From an uncultured Paraprevotella sp. (GTDB lineage Bacteria; Bacteroidota; Bacteroidia; Bacteroidales; Bacteroidaceae): DNA of 64,000 nucleotides. Shown one piece after another: positions 8,530 through 17,930 of this stretch. The DNA lies in assembly GCA_944321975.1 (NCBI GenBank), contig CALUNJ010000001.1, forward strand, positions 1-64,000, written 5' to 3'. Position 1 is the stretch's first letter, and each line of letters begins with the position of its first letter. The position numbers and the translations under genes are program-made. Below the pieces are notes generated by a model. The model was not told the origin of the DNA. It worked only from the letters and a program-made list of their open reading frames with translations, and searched no databases.

Positions 8530-9074
8530 CTTTACCATTCAAGATCATAGAACATGTAGTTTTTTTATACTTTCCTATGCTATGGCATCTTGTGTGAACA
8601 ATGTGCCATGGCTTGATTTTGCATGGATATATGGCGTGTGTTCCTGGGGGCTTCAGGCTGTTGTTGTGCCATATCCTTTTTGTGGGGGATGGATTTCCTC
8701 GTTGGGCTGCATCGGGTTTCGGTCTTGGACTTGGATGTGCTTTTGTGAATGTTTGCACCCATAAGGGAACGCTATTGCTTTTTTTTGCAAAAGCAGCGAA
8801 AGTTCGGTTCCTTTTGAGGACAAGGCTTGGGGAACATCTGGAAGGGCGGGGCTTTTGACTCTTGTGTTCCCTGTCCGGGGGGTGGATTCCTCGTTTTTCG
8901 AGGGGGCAGGTTTTCTAAATCTTTTCGTTTTGGCCGATTTATTTGCAAAATCAGGGCGCGTGGTGCCTTTCCAGGAAGGTCGTGCCCTGTGTTCCTCCGG
9001 GAAAATCCCAAATTTCATGGAATTTCTCTGCGCGATTCTAAGTTTTTGGATTCCAGGGGAATAAGGGAAGTGCT

Positions 9075-9165
9075 GAAACCTCTGTTTTTTTCTCAAGCGA
9101 TTCACATTTTTTTTGCTTGAGAAAAAAATGTGAATCGCTTGAGAAATTTTCCGGTTGCTCTCGAG
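9075..9165 (+). repeat. Dispersed repeat, partial copy D with long hairpin
   Basis: Only the hairpin core and its immediate right flank are clearly shared with copies A-C. The arms CTCAAGCGATTCACAT (9092-9107) and ATGTGAATCGCTTGAG (9127-9142) are perfectly complementary over 16 bp. Unlike the other copies, the loop carries GCTTGAG, that is, the inner motif in the opposite orientation. The right flank (GAAATTTTCCGGTTGCTCTC) resembles copies A and E. Confidence 0.6.
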
Positions 9166-9318
9166 GCGTGTCTTTTGGGGGGCTTCTGTCGAGTTTGGGC
9201 AGGAGGGATTTGCCGGACTGCGGCAAGAATGAATGCTGAAAAATCTTCAGCCGGTGTCATCGAGCGTGCTCGGAGGGTAAACTTTCCGGAGCGAGGCGGA
9301 GGTTTTGTGCCGGTGGAA

Positions 9319-9349
9319 TTGTCTTTGTATCGCATTTTGATTATTTTTG
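9319..9349 (+). promoter_or_regulatory. Promoter of the C10 protease gene
   Basis: TATTTTTG at 9342-9349 fits TAnnTTTG, and TTG at 9319-9321 lies 20 nt upstream. The ATG follows 31 nt after the -7 element. Confidence 0.45.
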
Positions 9350-9380
9350 TGGCGCGAAAAGTTTTTAGAGGGAAATAGAA

Positions 9381-11315
9381 ATGAAGATGCATTTGGTTTT
9401 GTGCGCGTGGCTGTGGCTGGCGTGCGGAGGGCTGTTGCGGGCCGGCGGCGGGACGGAAGAGGCGTGGCGGACGGCTTCGGCCTTTTGGACGGAAAAACAC
9501 GGGGCTTTGAAGCGGACGTCTCCGGCTTTGCGGTTGTGGCAGTCCGTGCCGGGCGGCTATGTGTTTGTCCCGGCGGAGGGCGCCGGTTTCGTGTGGGTGG
9601 ACGAGAGCGTCGAGGGGCCGGCCGTGCGGGGCTACAGCCTGACGGCGGACGTGTGCCGGGAAGCCGTGCCGGAGTGCCTGGCCGGGCTGATGAACGCGGG
9701 CGGGGCGCGGGTGGCGAGGCGGACAAGGACCGAACCGGTCGCTCCGCTGCTCAGTTCGGTGTGGACCCAGCTGGAGCCATACAACGGCATGTGCCCCTAC
9801 TACCGGAACGAGGACGGCACGTGGAGCACGTCGCGTTGCCGGGTGGGTTGTGTGGCCACGGCGGCTTCCGAGGTGATGCGTTTCCACGCCTGGCCGGAGG
9901 CCCTGCTCGACACCTTGCACGGTTGGCGCACTCCCCATTACGAGTTGTCGGACGTGCTTCCCGGCACCCGCCTGGATTGGGCGCACATGCTGGACCGCTA
10001 TGACGGGGGTTATACGGAAGAGGAAGTGCGGGCCGTGCAGGAACTGGGGCTTTATTGCGGGATGGCCTGCCGGATGAATTACGGCGTGAACGCTTCGGGA
10101 AGCAGCACCTATAACTTGTTGGAACCTTTGGAGGAGGTGTTCGGCTACCGCTATGTGCATCTCTACGACCGCTCGTTTTATTCCCCTTCCGCCTGGCGGG
10201 CGATGCTCTCCTATGAGCTACACCGCGGGGTGCCTTTGGTGTATGTGGGCTACAACGTGCAGTTTTCGGCCCACGCTTTTGTGCTCGACGGCATGGACGA
10301 TGAGGGCTATTTCCACATCCGTTGGGGCGAAGGCGGGGTGTTCGACGGCTATTTCGACGTGGATATCCTGAATGCTTACGAGCCGCCGGCCCGTCCGACG
10401 GAAACCGGGCGCGAGATGGGACTGTTCTGCAACCAGTCCGTGCTGGCCTTCCATCCGGAGGAACTGGACCTTTATCCGGGCGACACGCTGGCCTATGCGC
10501 CGGAGGACATCACGGTGGAGCGGGTGGCTTTCCGCCGCGATCCGGACACCCAAGGGATGGTGACGGCCGATGTCTCGCTGACTAACCATTCGGCGGATAC
10601 GATCACCTACACGGTGCTGGCGTTTACGACTTCCGCCGCGGACTCCATTGTCTGGGACAGCGTGGAGACGGTGGGCATCACCTCGCTCACGCTCTATCCG
10701 GGGCGGACGGCGTCCGTGCCGGTGCGTTGCCAGTTCAGGAGAGCCGGCGACTTGTATTTCGGACTCACGGGCGACATGGATTACGCGCCTTACTGCGAAC
10801 CGCTGACAGTGGCAAGTGGCACAGGGTTCAATTTGCGCGCGGGGGCGGTGAAAGTGGTCGGGCTGGAACCCACCCGCGTGTCATTCGAAATCCCCGTCAC
10901 CAACGTGGCGGCCGAAGGGCGGGTGGAAGATCTTTTTACCTATCATCTTGTGCCCGACGACGATGACAAGTATGTGTCGGCTTGGAGCATCCTGGACGTG
11001 CCTGCAGGCGCGACGGTCTGCGACACGGTGACCTATGCGGGCTTGCGCCCCCGCACGGGGTATACCCTGCGGGTGCGCTATCCTTGGAGCGTGGTGGCCA
11101 CTTGCGAGATCCGCACGCCGGACGTGTCGGGCGTGGACGCCACCGGTGTGGGCCGGACGGAGGACGACTCGTTTGTGATTTACACGTTGCAGGGCACGTC
11201 TGCGGGATGTGCCTCGGCGGAGCGGCTGGCAGAGCGGCTGGACGCTTTGCCGGGAGGGGTGTATCTGGTGGTGGGACGGCAGACGGGAGCCGTCAAAAAG
11301 GTTTCCGTTTATTAA
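9381..11315 (+). CDS. C10 family cysteine peptidase (streptopain-like), secreted
   Basis: A 644-residue protein with a signal peptide of about 20 residues, so it is exported. The peptidase domain of family C10 covers roughly residues 120-340. The catalytic cysteine is C157 in RVGCVATAASEVMRFH and the catalytic histidine is H298 in FSAHAFVLDGMDDEG; HIRWGEGG follows as usual in this family. Beta-rich repeats follow at about 370-560. The last residues, LPGGVYLVVGRQTGAVKKVS, resemble the short C-terminal sorting tails of type IX secretion cargo, suggesting surface attachment or secretion; this is inference. Related enzymes include streptopain and Bacteroides C10 proteases. The N-terminal region up to the active cysteine would be an inhibitory propeptide. 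Confidence 0.88.
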   Translation: MKMHLVLCAWLWLACGGLLRAGGGTEEAWRTASAFWTEKHGALKRTSPALRLWQSVPGGYVFVPAEGAGFVWVDESVEGPAVRGYSLTADVCREAVPECLAGLMNAGGARVARRTRTEPVAPLLSSVWTQLEPYNGMCPYYRNEDGTWSTSRCRVGCVATAASEVMRFHAWPEALLDTLHGWRTPHYELSDVLPGTRLDWAHMLDRYDGGYTEEEVRAVQELGLYCGMACRMNYGVNASGSSTYNLLEPLEEVFGYRYVHLYDRSFYSPSAWRAMLSYELHRGVPLVYVGYNVQFSAHAFVLDGMDDEGYFHIRWGEGGVFDGYFDVDILNAYEPPARPTETGREMGLFCNQSVLAFHPEELDLYPGDTLAYAPEDITVERVAFRRDPDTQGMVTADVSLTNHSADTITYTVLAFTTSAADSIVWDSVETVGITSLTLYPGRTASVPVRCQFRRAGDLYFGLTGDMDYAPYCEPLTVASGTGFNLRAGAVKVVGLEPTRVSFEIPVTNVAAEGRVEDLFTYHLVPDDDDKYVSAWSILDVPAGATVCDTVTYAGLRPRTGYTLRVRYPWSVVATCEIRTPDVSGVDATGVGRTEDDSFVIYTLQGTSAGCASAERLAERLDALPGGVYLVVGRQTGAVKKVSVY

Positions 11316-11355
11316 AAAAATGTCCTCAGAAGTGGTTATATAGGTTTTTTTATCG

Positions 11356-11363
11356 TACTTTTG
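11356..11363 (+). promoter_or_regulatory. -7 promoter element before the HD-domain gene
   Basis: TACTTTTG matches TAnnTTTG, 29 nt before the ATG at 11393. No clear -33 element was seen. Confidence 0.35.
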
Positions 11364-11392
11364 TGGCGGAAAATCCCAGCAGGAATAGAAAA

Positions 11393-11950
11393 ATGGATGC
11401 CATATCCTTGATTGATAAATATTATGCGGACTCTCCCCGCTTGCGGAATATCTTGTGGACGCATAGCCGGCAGGTGGCCGACCGTTGCCTGGGCATCGCG
11501 GCGTTGCATCCGGAGTTGGATTTGGATATTGCTTTTTTGGAAGAGGCCGCCTTGTTGCACGACATCGGCATCATCCGGACGGATGCCCCGGACATTTGTT
11601 GTTTTGGGGCTTCGCCGTACATTTGCCATGGCTTCCTCGGCGCGGAGATGTTGCGTGCGGAAGGCTATCCCCGGCATGCGCGGGTGTGTGAGCGGCATAC
11701 GGGCGCAGGGCTTTCGCGGGCGCAGGTCGTGGCCGAAGGGTTGCCGCTTCCGGCACAGGACTTTCTTCCTGAGACCTTGGAGGAACAATTGATCTGCTAT
11801 GCGGACAAGTTCTATTCCAAGTCCCACCTTGATCGGGAAAAGACGGTGGAAAAGGCTCTCAAGAGTGTAAGCAAGTATGGCGAGGAGGGGGCGTGCCGTT
11901 TCCGTCGCTGGATGGAAATATTTAATGAAGATAAGTCCGGACGCAGTTGA
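11393..11950 (+). CDS. HD-domain protein, putative phosphohydrolase
   Basis: A 185-residue cytosolic protein with the HD metal-binding pattern: H24 in LWTHSRQVADRC, H56-D57 in ALLHDIGII, later histidines in CHGFLGAEML and CERHTG, and a C-terminal aspartate in ICYADKFYS. Such proteins hydrolyse nucleotide or phosphate esters with divalent metals; the substrate is unknown. The start at 11393 was chosen because the longer frame runs through the upstream protease gene and the promoter. Its stop codon overlaps the TTG start of the LptD-like gene, suggesting joint transcription and translational coupling. Confidence 0.8.
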   Translation: MDAISLIDKYYADSPRLRNILWTHSRQVADRCLGIAALHPELDLDIAFLEEAALLHDIGIIRTDAPDICCFGASPYICHGFLGAEMLRAEGYPRHARVCERHTGAGLSRAQVVAEGLPLPAQDFLPETLEEQLICYADKFYSKSHLDREKTVEKALKSVSKYGEEGACRFRRWMEIFNEDKSGRS

Positions 11951-14745
11951 AGACGAAGATAGCGATATTCTTGTTGGTCGGCAGTTCCTTTTGCGTGCTT
12001 GCCCAAAACGGACGGGAAACGGGATTTCCCGCCGTGGCGGCCGTGGCGGCCGCGCCCGATAGCGGAAGCCTGGACGGCGGCCTCCGGCCGGCGGACAGTC
12101 TGGGCGCTTTCCCCGACAGCCTGGCGGGCGGCGGGAGCCTGGCTGTGCCGGCAGACAGCCTGGCTGCGGATTCCGTGGGGGAAGACTCGGCGGAAGTGAG
12201 CAAATCCGTGCTTGACCAGCCTGTGGAATACACGGCTTCGGACTCGGTGACATTCGAGGCCGGACTGGGAAACGCGAACCTGTATGGGAACAGCAAGGTG
12301 ACCTACACCAACCTGGAACTGCAGGCCGATCTGATTACCATGAACCTGGACAGCAGCATCGTGCATGCCGTGGGGCGGCCGGATTCCACGGGAAAGGTGC
12401 AAAACCAACCCGTGTTCAAGCAAGGCGGCGACCAATATGAGCCGGAGAAGATCAGCTACAACTTCAAGACGCGCAAGGCCTTTATTGACAACGTGTATAC
12501 CCAGCAGGGCGACGGCTTCCTCATCAGCGAGGAGTCCAAACGCGACGCGGAGGGCGTGATGTATGTGCGGCACGGGAAATACACGACCTGCAACGCCAAG
12601 CATCCCCACTTCTATCTGGCACTGACCCGCGCCAAGGTGCGCCCGGGAAAAGATGTCGTGTTCGGTCCGGCCTACCTGGTGGTGGAGGATGTCCCGCTGC
12701 CTTTGGCCATCCCCTACGGCTTCTTCCCTTTCAGCAAGAAGTACTCTTCGGGGTTCATCATGCCGACATTGGGCGATGAGAGCATCCGTGGATTTTATTT
12801 GCGCGACGGGGGATATTATTTTGCCATCAATGACATGATCGACCTGAAACTCATCGGGGAAATCTACACCAAAGGGTCGTGGGGGCTGAGCGCGCAGTCC
12901 AACTACCGCAGGCGCTACCGCTATTCCGGAAATTTCTACTTGAGCTATCAAAACACGGTGGAAGGGGAAAAGAACATGCCGGACTATTCGAAGTCCACCA
13001 GTTTCAAGATCCAGTGGACCCACCGGCAGGATGCCAAGGCCAACCCTTCGCAGAGCTTTTCGGCCAGCGTGAACTTCGCCACCTCCAATTATGAGCGGAA
13101 CAATCTGACGAGTATGTACAACCCGGAAAACTACACGCAGAGCACGCGCACGTCGAGCGTGGCTTATTCCAAGACCTTCGACCGCATCGGCCTGACCCTT
13201 TCCGGCTCTTTCAACATGTCGCAGAACATGCGCGACTCCTCGCTCTCCATGACATTGCCGAGCCTCGACATCACGCTGGCACGCTTTTATCCGTTCAAGC
13301 GGCGGAAGGCGGCGGGCAAGGAGCGATGGTATGAGAAAATCTCGCTGAGCTACACGGGGAGCATCAGCAACAGCATCTCCACGAAAGAAAACCTGTTGTT
13401 CAAGTCGAACCTGATCCGCGATTGGCGGAACGGCATGCGCCATAGCATCCCCATCAGCGCCACTTTCAGCCTGTTCAATTACATTAATATCACGCCACAG
13501 TTTAATTTCACCGACCGCATGTACACCCACAAGGTGATGAGGCATTGGGACGAGCGTGCGCAACGCGAGGTGAACGACACGATCTGGGGGTTCCAGAACG
13601 TGTATAATTATGACATGAGCGTGTCGGCCACGACGAAGCTCTACGGCTTCTATACGCCGTTGTTCGGAAAGAAAATCCAGACCATCCGCCACGTCTTCAC
13701 CCCCACGGTAAGTTTCAATTATGCTCCTGATTTCGGCGCCCGGCGTTTCGGCTATTATGCTTCTTATGTGCGGACGGATGAAAACGGCGAGGTTTCGACG
13801 GTGAACTATTCGCCTTACAGCGGGAGCCTTTACGGGGTGCCCGGACAGGGCAAGACGGGAAGCGTCACCATGGACATTTCCAACAATATAGAAATGAAAG
13901 TGCGGACGAAGAATGACTCCGTGAGGAAAGTCAGCCTGATTGACGAGTTGGGGGCGAGCCTGAGTTACAACATGGCTGCGGAGCGGCAGCCGTGGAGCGA
14001 CCTTTCGATGCGTGTGCGCATCAAAACGCCTTGGAACTATACGTTCAGCATGAATGCCGTGTTTGCCACGTATGCTTATGAGTTTGATGAAAACGGAAGG
14101 GTGCGGGAAGGCGAGCGGACAGAGTGGTCATATGGCCGTTTCGGGCGTTTCCAAGGCATGTCGCAGAACTTGTCGTACACGTTCAATAATGAAACGTTCC
14201 GCAAATTGTTCGGCTGGGGGCGTGGTACGGAAGAAGTAGAGAGCACGAGCGGGGACGAAACGGAAGACGAGGTGGGGGACACCAATGTGGACCCCGACCG
14301 CAAGAAAGCGGAAAGGGCCGGGGCGCGGAAAGAGCCGGAGACCGCCGAGGTGGACGAGGACGGTTACCTGAAGTTCAGCCTGCCTTGGTCGTTCACGGTG
14401 TCTTATGGCGTGACGATGTCGGAGAACACCAGCGCGCGGATCAACGTGAAGAAGATGCGCTATCCTTACCGTCTGACCCATACGCTGAACTTTTCGGGCA
14501 ACATCCGTTTCTCCGATGGTTGGAACCTGACCTATTCTTCCGGTTACGACTTCAATTACCATCGGCTTTCCATGACGACGGCGTCCATCTCGCGTGATTT
14601 GCATTGCTTCTCCATGTCGGCCAGCGTGGTGCTCAGTCCGTACACGTCCTATAATTTCACCTTCTCGGCCAATGCTTCGGAACTGGCCGACGTGCTGAAG
14701 TGGAAGAAACAGAGCAGCTACAGCTCGAATATCGAGTGGTATTGA
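11947..14745 (+). CDS. LptD-like outer-membrane protein (OstA/LPS assembly family)
   Basis: A 932-residue exported protein. The signal peptide (MKTKIAIFLLVGSSFCVLAQ) is followed by a low-complexity linker rich in Ala, Asp and Ser, an OstA/LptA-like region at about residues 95-230 (FEAGLGNANLYGNSKVTY, then AVGRPDSTGKVQNQPVFKQG), and a long beta-barrel-like C-terminal part with alternating aromatic strands. Members of this family insert lipopolysaccharide into the outer leaflet. Translation appears to start at TTG: the signal peptide begins exactly there and no ATG is available upstream in frame. The TTG overlaps the TGA of the HD-domain gene as TTGA. An acidic insert lies near residues 760-800. 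Confidence is good for the family and lower for LptD proper. Confidence 0.82.
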   Translation: MKTKIAIFLLVGSSFCVLAQNGRETGFPAVAAVAAAPDSGSLDGGLRPADSLGAFPDSLAGGGSLAVPADSLAADSVGEDSAEVSKSVLDQPVEYTASDSVTFEAGLGNANLYGNSKVTYTNLELQADLITMNLDSSIVHAVGRPDSTGKVQNQPVFKQGGDQYEPEKISYNFKTRKAFIDNVYTQQGDGFLISEESKRDAEGVMYVRHGKYTTCNAKHPHFYLALTRAKVRPGKDVVFGPAYLVVEDVPLPLAIPYGFFPFSKKYSSGFIMPTLGDESIRGFYLRDGGYYFAINDMIDLKLIGEIYTKGSWGLSAQSNYRRRYRYSGNFYLSYQNTVEGEKNMPDYSKSTSFKIQWTHRQDAKANPSQSFSASVNFATSNYERNNLTSMYNPENYTQSTRTSSVAYSKTFDRIGLTLSGSFNMSQNMRDSSLSMTLPSLDITLARFYPFKRRKAAGKERWYEKISLSYTGSISNSISTKENLLFKSNLIRDWRNGMRHSIPISATFSLFNYINITPQFNFTDRMYTHKVMRHWDERAQREVNDTIWGFQNVYNYDMSVSATTKLYGFYTPLFGKKIQTIRHVFTPTVSFNYAPDFGARRFGYYASYVRTDENGEVSTVNYSPYSGSLYGVPGQGKTGSVTMDISNNIEMKVRTKNDSVRKVSLIDELGASLSYNMAAERQPWSDLSMRVRIKTPWNYTFSMNAVFATYAYEFDENGRVREGERTEWSYGRFGRFQGMSQNLSYTFNNETFRKLFGWGRGTEEVESTSGDETEDEVGDTNVDPDRKKAERAGARKEPETAEVDEDGYLKFSLPWSFTVSYGVTMSENTSARINVKKMRYPYRLTHTLNFSGNIRFSDGWNLTYSSGYDFNYHRLSMTTASISRDLHCFSMSASVVLSPYTSYNFTFSANASELADVLKWKKQSSYSSNIEWY

Positions 14746-14809
14746 TGCCGGATGGGATGCCGCTCATTTCTGTACCTTTTGAATACACTAATCATTAATA
14801 CCTGATTTT

Positions 14810-17572
14810 ATGAGAAAAACAATGTTGGCTTTTGCCGTTTTCTGCTGTGGGGTGAACGGGGCCTTCGCGGGTTCGCCCTCAGGAAAGGAGGATGACCTTG
14901 TGACGCCTCATCCTTGTATCGTCACGACTCCCGCGCAAAAGAACGCCACACTGGAACTGCTGGAAGAAAACGAATGGGCAAGGAAGGTGGTGGAAAACAT
15001 GCGGGCGAATGTGGACCGCTATGCCGACCGGGAGGAAGATTATCTGAGTTCGCGTTTGTACATGAATTGGAAAACCCAGGCCAAAGATGTATATATCCGC
15101 GGGGAATGGTTCAGCCATGTGGGGGAACTGCGCGCGCCGGTGCCTACGGTGATGTTCAGCGGCGCACGGGCCGGGGCTACGGGATATGCCCGTCCGGGCA
15201 TTGACGAACGGTTGCCTTATGCCGACGAGACGAAAGGAGTCTACATGAAGAACCGCAACCTCCCCGGCCAGCCGTTGGAATGGGTGAGGCCCGAAAAGGT
15301 CGGCACACAGATTGAAAGCGGAAACGTGGACATCATGCGCTGCGCCCGCGACGCGGCATATTTGTGGTGGCTGACAGGAGAGGAGAAATACGGGCGCATG
15401 GCTGCCCGCGTGCTGGACACTTACTTGTTGGGCATTTATCATCGCGACGTGCCGGTCGATCTGAACCACGGGCATCAGCAGACACTGGTCGGAATGACTT
15501 CCTTTGAAGTCATCCACGAGGATATCGTGCCGGTGCTGGCCGAGTGTTATGATTTCCTTTACGGCTACATGGAGGCACATTATGCAGACCGTATGCCTTT
15601 ATATGCCGCGGCTTTGAAGAAAATGGCGGATGTGATCGTACGCCACGGCGTGCCCCATAACAATTGGAATATCATCCAGGCCCGTTTCATCTTTTCGATA
15701 GCCTTGGTGCTGGACGAGAATGCGGCTTACGAGGACGGGAAGGGGCGCGGCTATTACATGGATGTCGTGGCACGGGACAGCACTTTGCGCCAATGGGGGT
15801 TGAAGACCCTGGCCGGGTATGGCTTCGATGAAACCACGGGCATCTGGAACGAATGCGCCGGTTATAGTTGCAATGTGGTGCATGATTATACTGATTTCGT
15901 GTCATTGTTTGATAAATATCTGGGGCGCGACCTCACCCGCGAACTTCCAGTCATTGCAAAGGCCGTGGCCGCCACTCCGCAATACTGTTTCCCGAACCGC
16001 AAGATCGTGGGATTCGGCGACACACATCCTTGGTTGTTGCGCACAAGCTATTTTGCCCATATGGTCAAGAACGCCCAGCGTTATGGGAAACGGGCGCAAG
16101 AAGAGAAATTCACGGCCATGCTGCGCTGCTTCGAACCGGATTTTTCCGTCTCGCAGGCAGAGCCAAGGACAGACGGCAACCTGATGAACTTGTATCCGCA
16201 AGAGGCCTTGCGGATCGACACGACGATCGCGCCGGGGCGCATTGAAACCTATGTCAGCCCCACCTTCTACGTGCCCAAGGTGAGTTGGCTGGTGCAGCGC
16301 AACGGGATGGATCCGGCACACAGCCTGATGTATTCCTTGAACGGCAGCGAGGGCAACCACCAGCATGCCAACGGGCTTTCTGTGGAATTCTACGGCAAGG
16401 GGCTGACCCTTGGCCCGGACGCGGGAATCGGCAAGACGCTTTATTCCGGATTGGATTACCTGGAATATTACAGCCAGTTTCCCAGTCATAACACGGTGTG
16501 CGTGGACGGAATCTCGTCGTATCCCGTGATGAAGAGCAACCATTCCTTCAAACTTCTCCGCAGTTATCCGCAGCCGTCAGTGGCCGAGGAGCGCAATCTG
16601 GACTCGAAAGATTATTTCCGGGGCATCAGTTACAGCGAGGCCTATTTCCGGGAGCCGGAGTCGCAGGCCGACCAGACCCGCCTGCTGGGCATCGTGGACA
16701 TTGACGGCGGCGGAGGTTACTACGTGGATATTTTCCGCAGCCGTAAAAGCGAGGGGGGCGACAAGATGCACGACTATTTCTATCACAACCTGGGACAGGC
16801 GATGGAGGTGGTTGCGGCCGACGGCTCTACGCTGGATTTCTCGCCCACGGAGGAACTGAGTTTCGCCGGGGCGCACCTTTATGCCTATTCCTACATTTAT
16901 GACCAGCAGGTGGCAGAGACCGGCAAAGACGTGCGGGTGGATTTCACGGTGCGTCCGGAGAAGGGCGGCGATGAAATCCGCATGACGATGTGGCAGCAAG
17001 GCATGCCGGGCCGCAAGGTGTTCCGTGCGCTTAGTCCGGAAACGGAAGGGCTGAGCCGGGACCACACCATGCCCTACACCATCAAGGGGGCGCCCACACT
17101 GACGTTCGTGGCCCGGCAGAGCGGCGAGGCCTGGACACGTCCCTTCGTGTCGGTGTTTGAGCCGTCTGCGGGAGCCGAAGGCAACCGCGTTGCCGGCGTG
17201 GCGTTCTTCACGCCGGAAAGTGAGACACACGATGCCGTGGGAATCCGGGTGGCGCTAAAGGACGGGCAGGAGGATGTGGTCCTTTCTTCAACGGATGGCG
17301 CGAAGGAAGTGCGGCATGCGGGGATGGTCTCCCGTGCCGCCTATGTGTGCCTGCGTCGTGAGGGGGGCAGGCTGGTGCGCTTGCTGATGGGCGACGGGGA
17401 AGGTTTCTGTGCCGAAGGCGTGGAGATCCGTGCCGAAGGGAAGGCCGATGTGTCGTTGCAAGCCAAGGGCGGGGAATGGTATTACACGGCCAGCCGTCCC
17501 TGCACGATCCGGATTGCGGGTGAAAGCCGCCGGGTGGAGCCTTCTGCGTCGCCCAGAAGATGGGGACAGTAG
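14810..17572 (+). CDS. Heparinase II/III family polysaccharide lyase-like protein, secreted
   Basis: A 920-residue protein with a signal peptide (MRKTMLAFAVFCCGVNGAFA). An alpha-helical toroid-like domain covers roughly residues 60-420, including NHGHQQTLVGM and PHNNWNIIQARF. A beta-sandwich region typical of heparinase II/III follows, with the conserved stretch NGSEGNHQHANGLSVEFYGK at about 511-530 and PSHNTVCVDG after it. The family cleaves uronic acid-containing polysaccharides by beta-elimination. The substrate is not determined; alginate, heparinoid or other uronates are possible. It stands alone rather than in a SusC/D operon, but a GH88 enzyme that would act on unsaturated uronides is encoded at 24759. 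Repeat copy B follows the stop within about 12 bp. Confidence 0.8.
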   Translation: MRKTMLAFAVFCCGVNGAFAGSPSGKEDDLVTPHPCIVTTPAQKNATLELLEENEWARKVVENMRANVDRYADREEDYLSSRLYMNWKTQAKDVYIRGEWFSHVGELRAPVPTVMFSGARAGATGYARPGIDERLPYADETKGVYMKNRNLPGQPLEWVRPEKVGTQIESGNVDIMRCARDAAYLWWLTGEEKYGRMAARVLDTYLLGIYHRDVPVDLNHGHQQTLVGMTSFEVIHEDIVPVLAECYDFLYGYMEAHYADRMPLYAAALKKMADVIVRHGVPHNNWNIIQARFIFSIALVLDENAAYEDGKGRGYYMDVVARDSTLRQWGLKTLAGYGFDETTGIWNECAGYSCNVVHDYTDFVSLFDKYLGRDLTRELPVIAKAVAATPQYCFPNRKIVGFGDTHPWLLRTSYFAHMVKNAQRYGKRAQEEKFTAMLRCFEPDFSVSQAEPRTDGNLMNLYPQEALRIDTTIAPGRIETYVSPTFYVPKVSWLVQRNGMDPAHSLMYSLNGSEGNHQHANGLSVEFYGKGLTLGPDAGIGKTLYSGLDYLEYYSQFPSHNTVCVDGISSYPVMKSNHSFKLLRSYPQPSVAEERNLDSKDYFRGISYSEAYFREPESQADQTRLLGIVDIDGGGGYYVDIFRSRKSEGGDKMHDYFYHNLGQAMEVVAADGSTLDFSPTEELSFAGAHLYAYSYIYDQQVAETGKDVRVDFTVRPEKGGDEIRMTMWQQGMPGRKVFRALSPETEGLSRDHTMPYTIKGAPTLTFVARQSGEAWTRPFVSVFEPSAGAEGNRVAGVAFFTPESETHDAVGIRVALKDGQEDVVLSSTDGAKEVRHAGMVSRAAYVCLRREGGRLVRLLMGDGEGFCAEGVEIRAEGKADVSLQAKGGEWYYTASRPCTIRIAGESRRVEPSASPRRWGQ

Positions 17573-17930
17573 GCATGGAGTGGGGGAGTCTGAAAGTTTG
17601 CAATGCCGAAGCGGAAGACGTTTCCACTGACTCGTGAAGGAGAAAAGCGCGTGGCGGAATAGGACAAAACCGTTCTCAAGAGAGACGCAAATGTCTCTCT
17701 TGAGATTCACATTTTTTTCTCAAGAGAGAAAAATGTGAATCGCTTGAGAAAAATCCGCATGTTTCAAGACTTTTTTTATTTTGTTGATTCCTAATAAAAT
17801 AAGACTTTCCTTCAAAATAGGATCATATGGACTTGGGAGTGGAGCTCTCCCACTATGTTTCTGCTGCTCCAGAAGATGGTCGTGTGCCGGTTTTGAGGAG
17901 GAAATCTGCGCGAGGCGTTCGCGGATAGGC
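17573..17930. other. Convergent intergenic region occupied by repeat copy B
   Basis: This lies between the 3' ends of the heparinase-like gene and the small minus-strand gene. It is almost entirely repeat copy B (17584-17826), whose hairpins could end transcription from both sides. No gene is supported. Confidence 0.7.
17584..17826 (-). repeat. Dispersed intergenic repeat, copy B
   Basis: An inverted copy of the ~243-bp repeat. Read on the minus strand it has GATCCTATTTTGAAGGAA, a T-rich stretch, the hairpin arm CTCAAGCGATTCACATTTTT, TTTTGTCCTATTCCGCCACG, CTCCTTCACGAG, and the end block TTCCGCTTCGGCATTGCAAA. Compared with copies A and C it carries an extra perfect hairpin of its own (TTCTCAAGAGAGAC / GTCTCTCTTGAGA, around 17673-17705) next to the long one (17704-17740), so the hairpin core has been rebuilt while both flanks are kept. 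Confidence 0.75.

Larger units (their letters stand above)
8530..9380. other. Non-coding stretch before the C10 protease gene
   Basis: No gene is supported here. The open frames present are short, have no recognisable family, and overlap on both strands. The stretch contains a partial repeat copy (copy D, 9075-9165) and a promoter near 9319-9349. The composition looks like decayed sequence. Confidence 0.6.

Noticed and set aside
8477..9120. Several overlapping frames of 60-150 codons on both strands
   Set aside because: No family, no promoter, cysteine- and proline-rich shadow composition, and they overlap each other and repeat copy D.
11812..13692. 626-codon minus-strand frame antisense to the LptD-like gene
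   Set aside because: His/Arg-rich shadow of the real plus-strand gene, with no signal peptide or motif.
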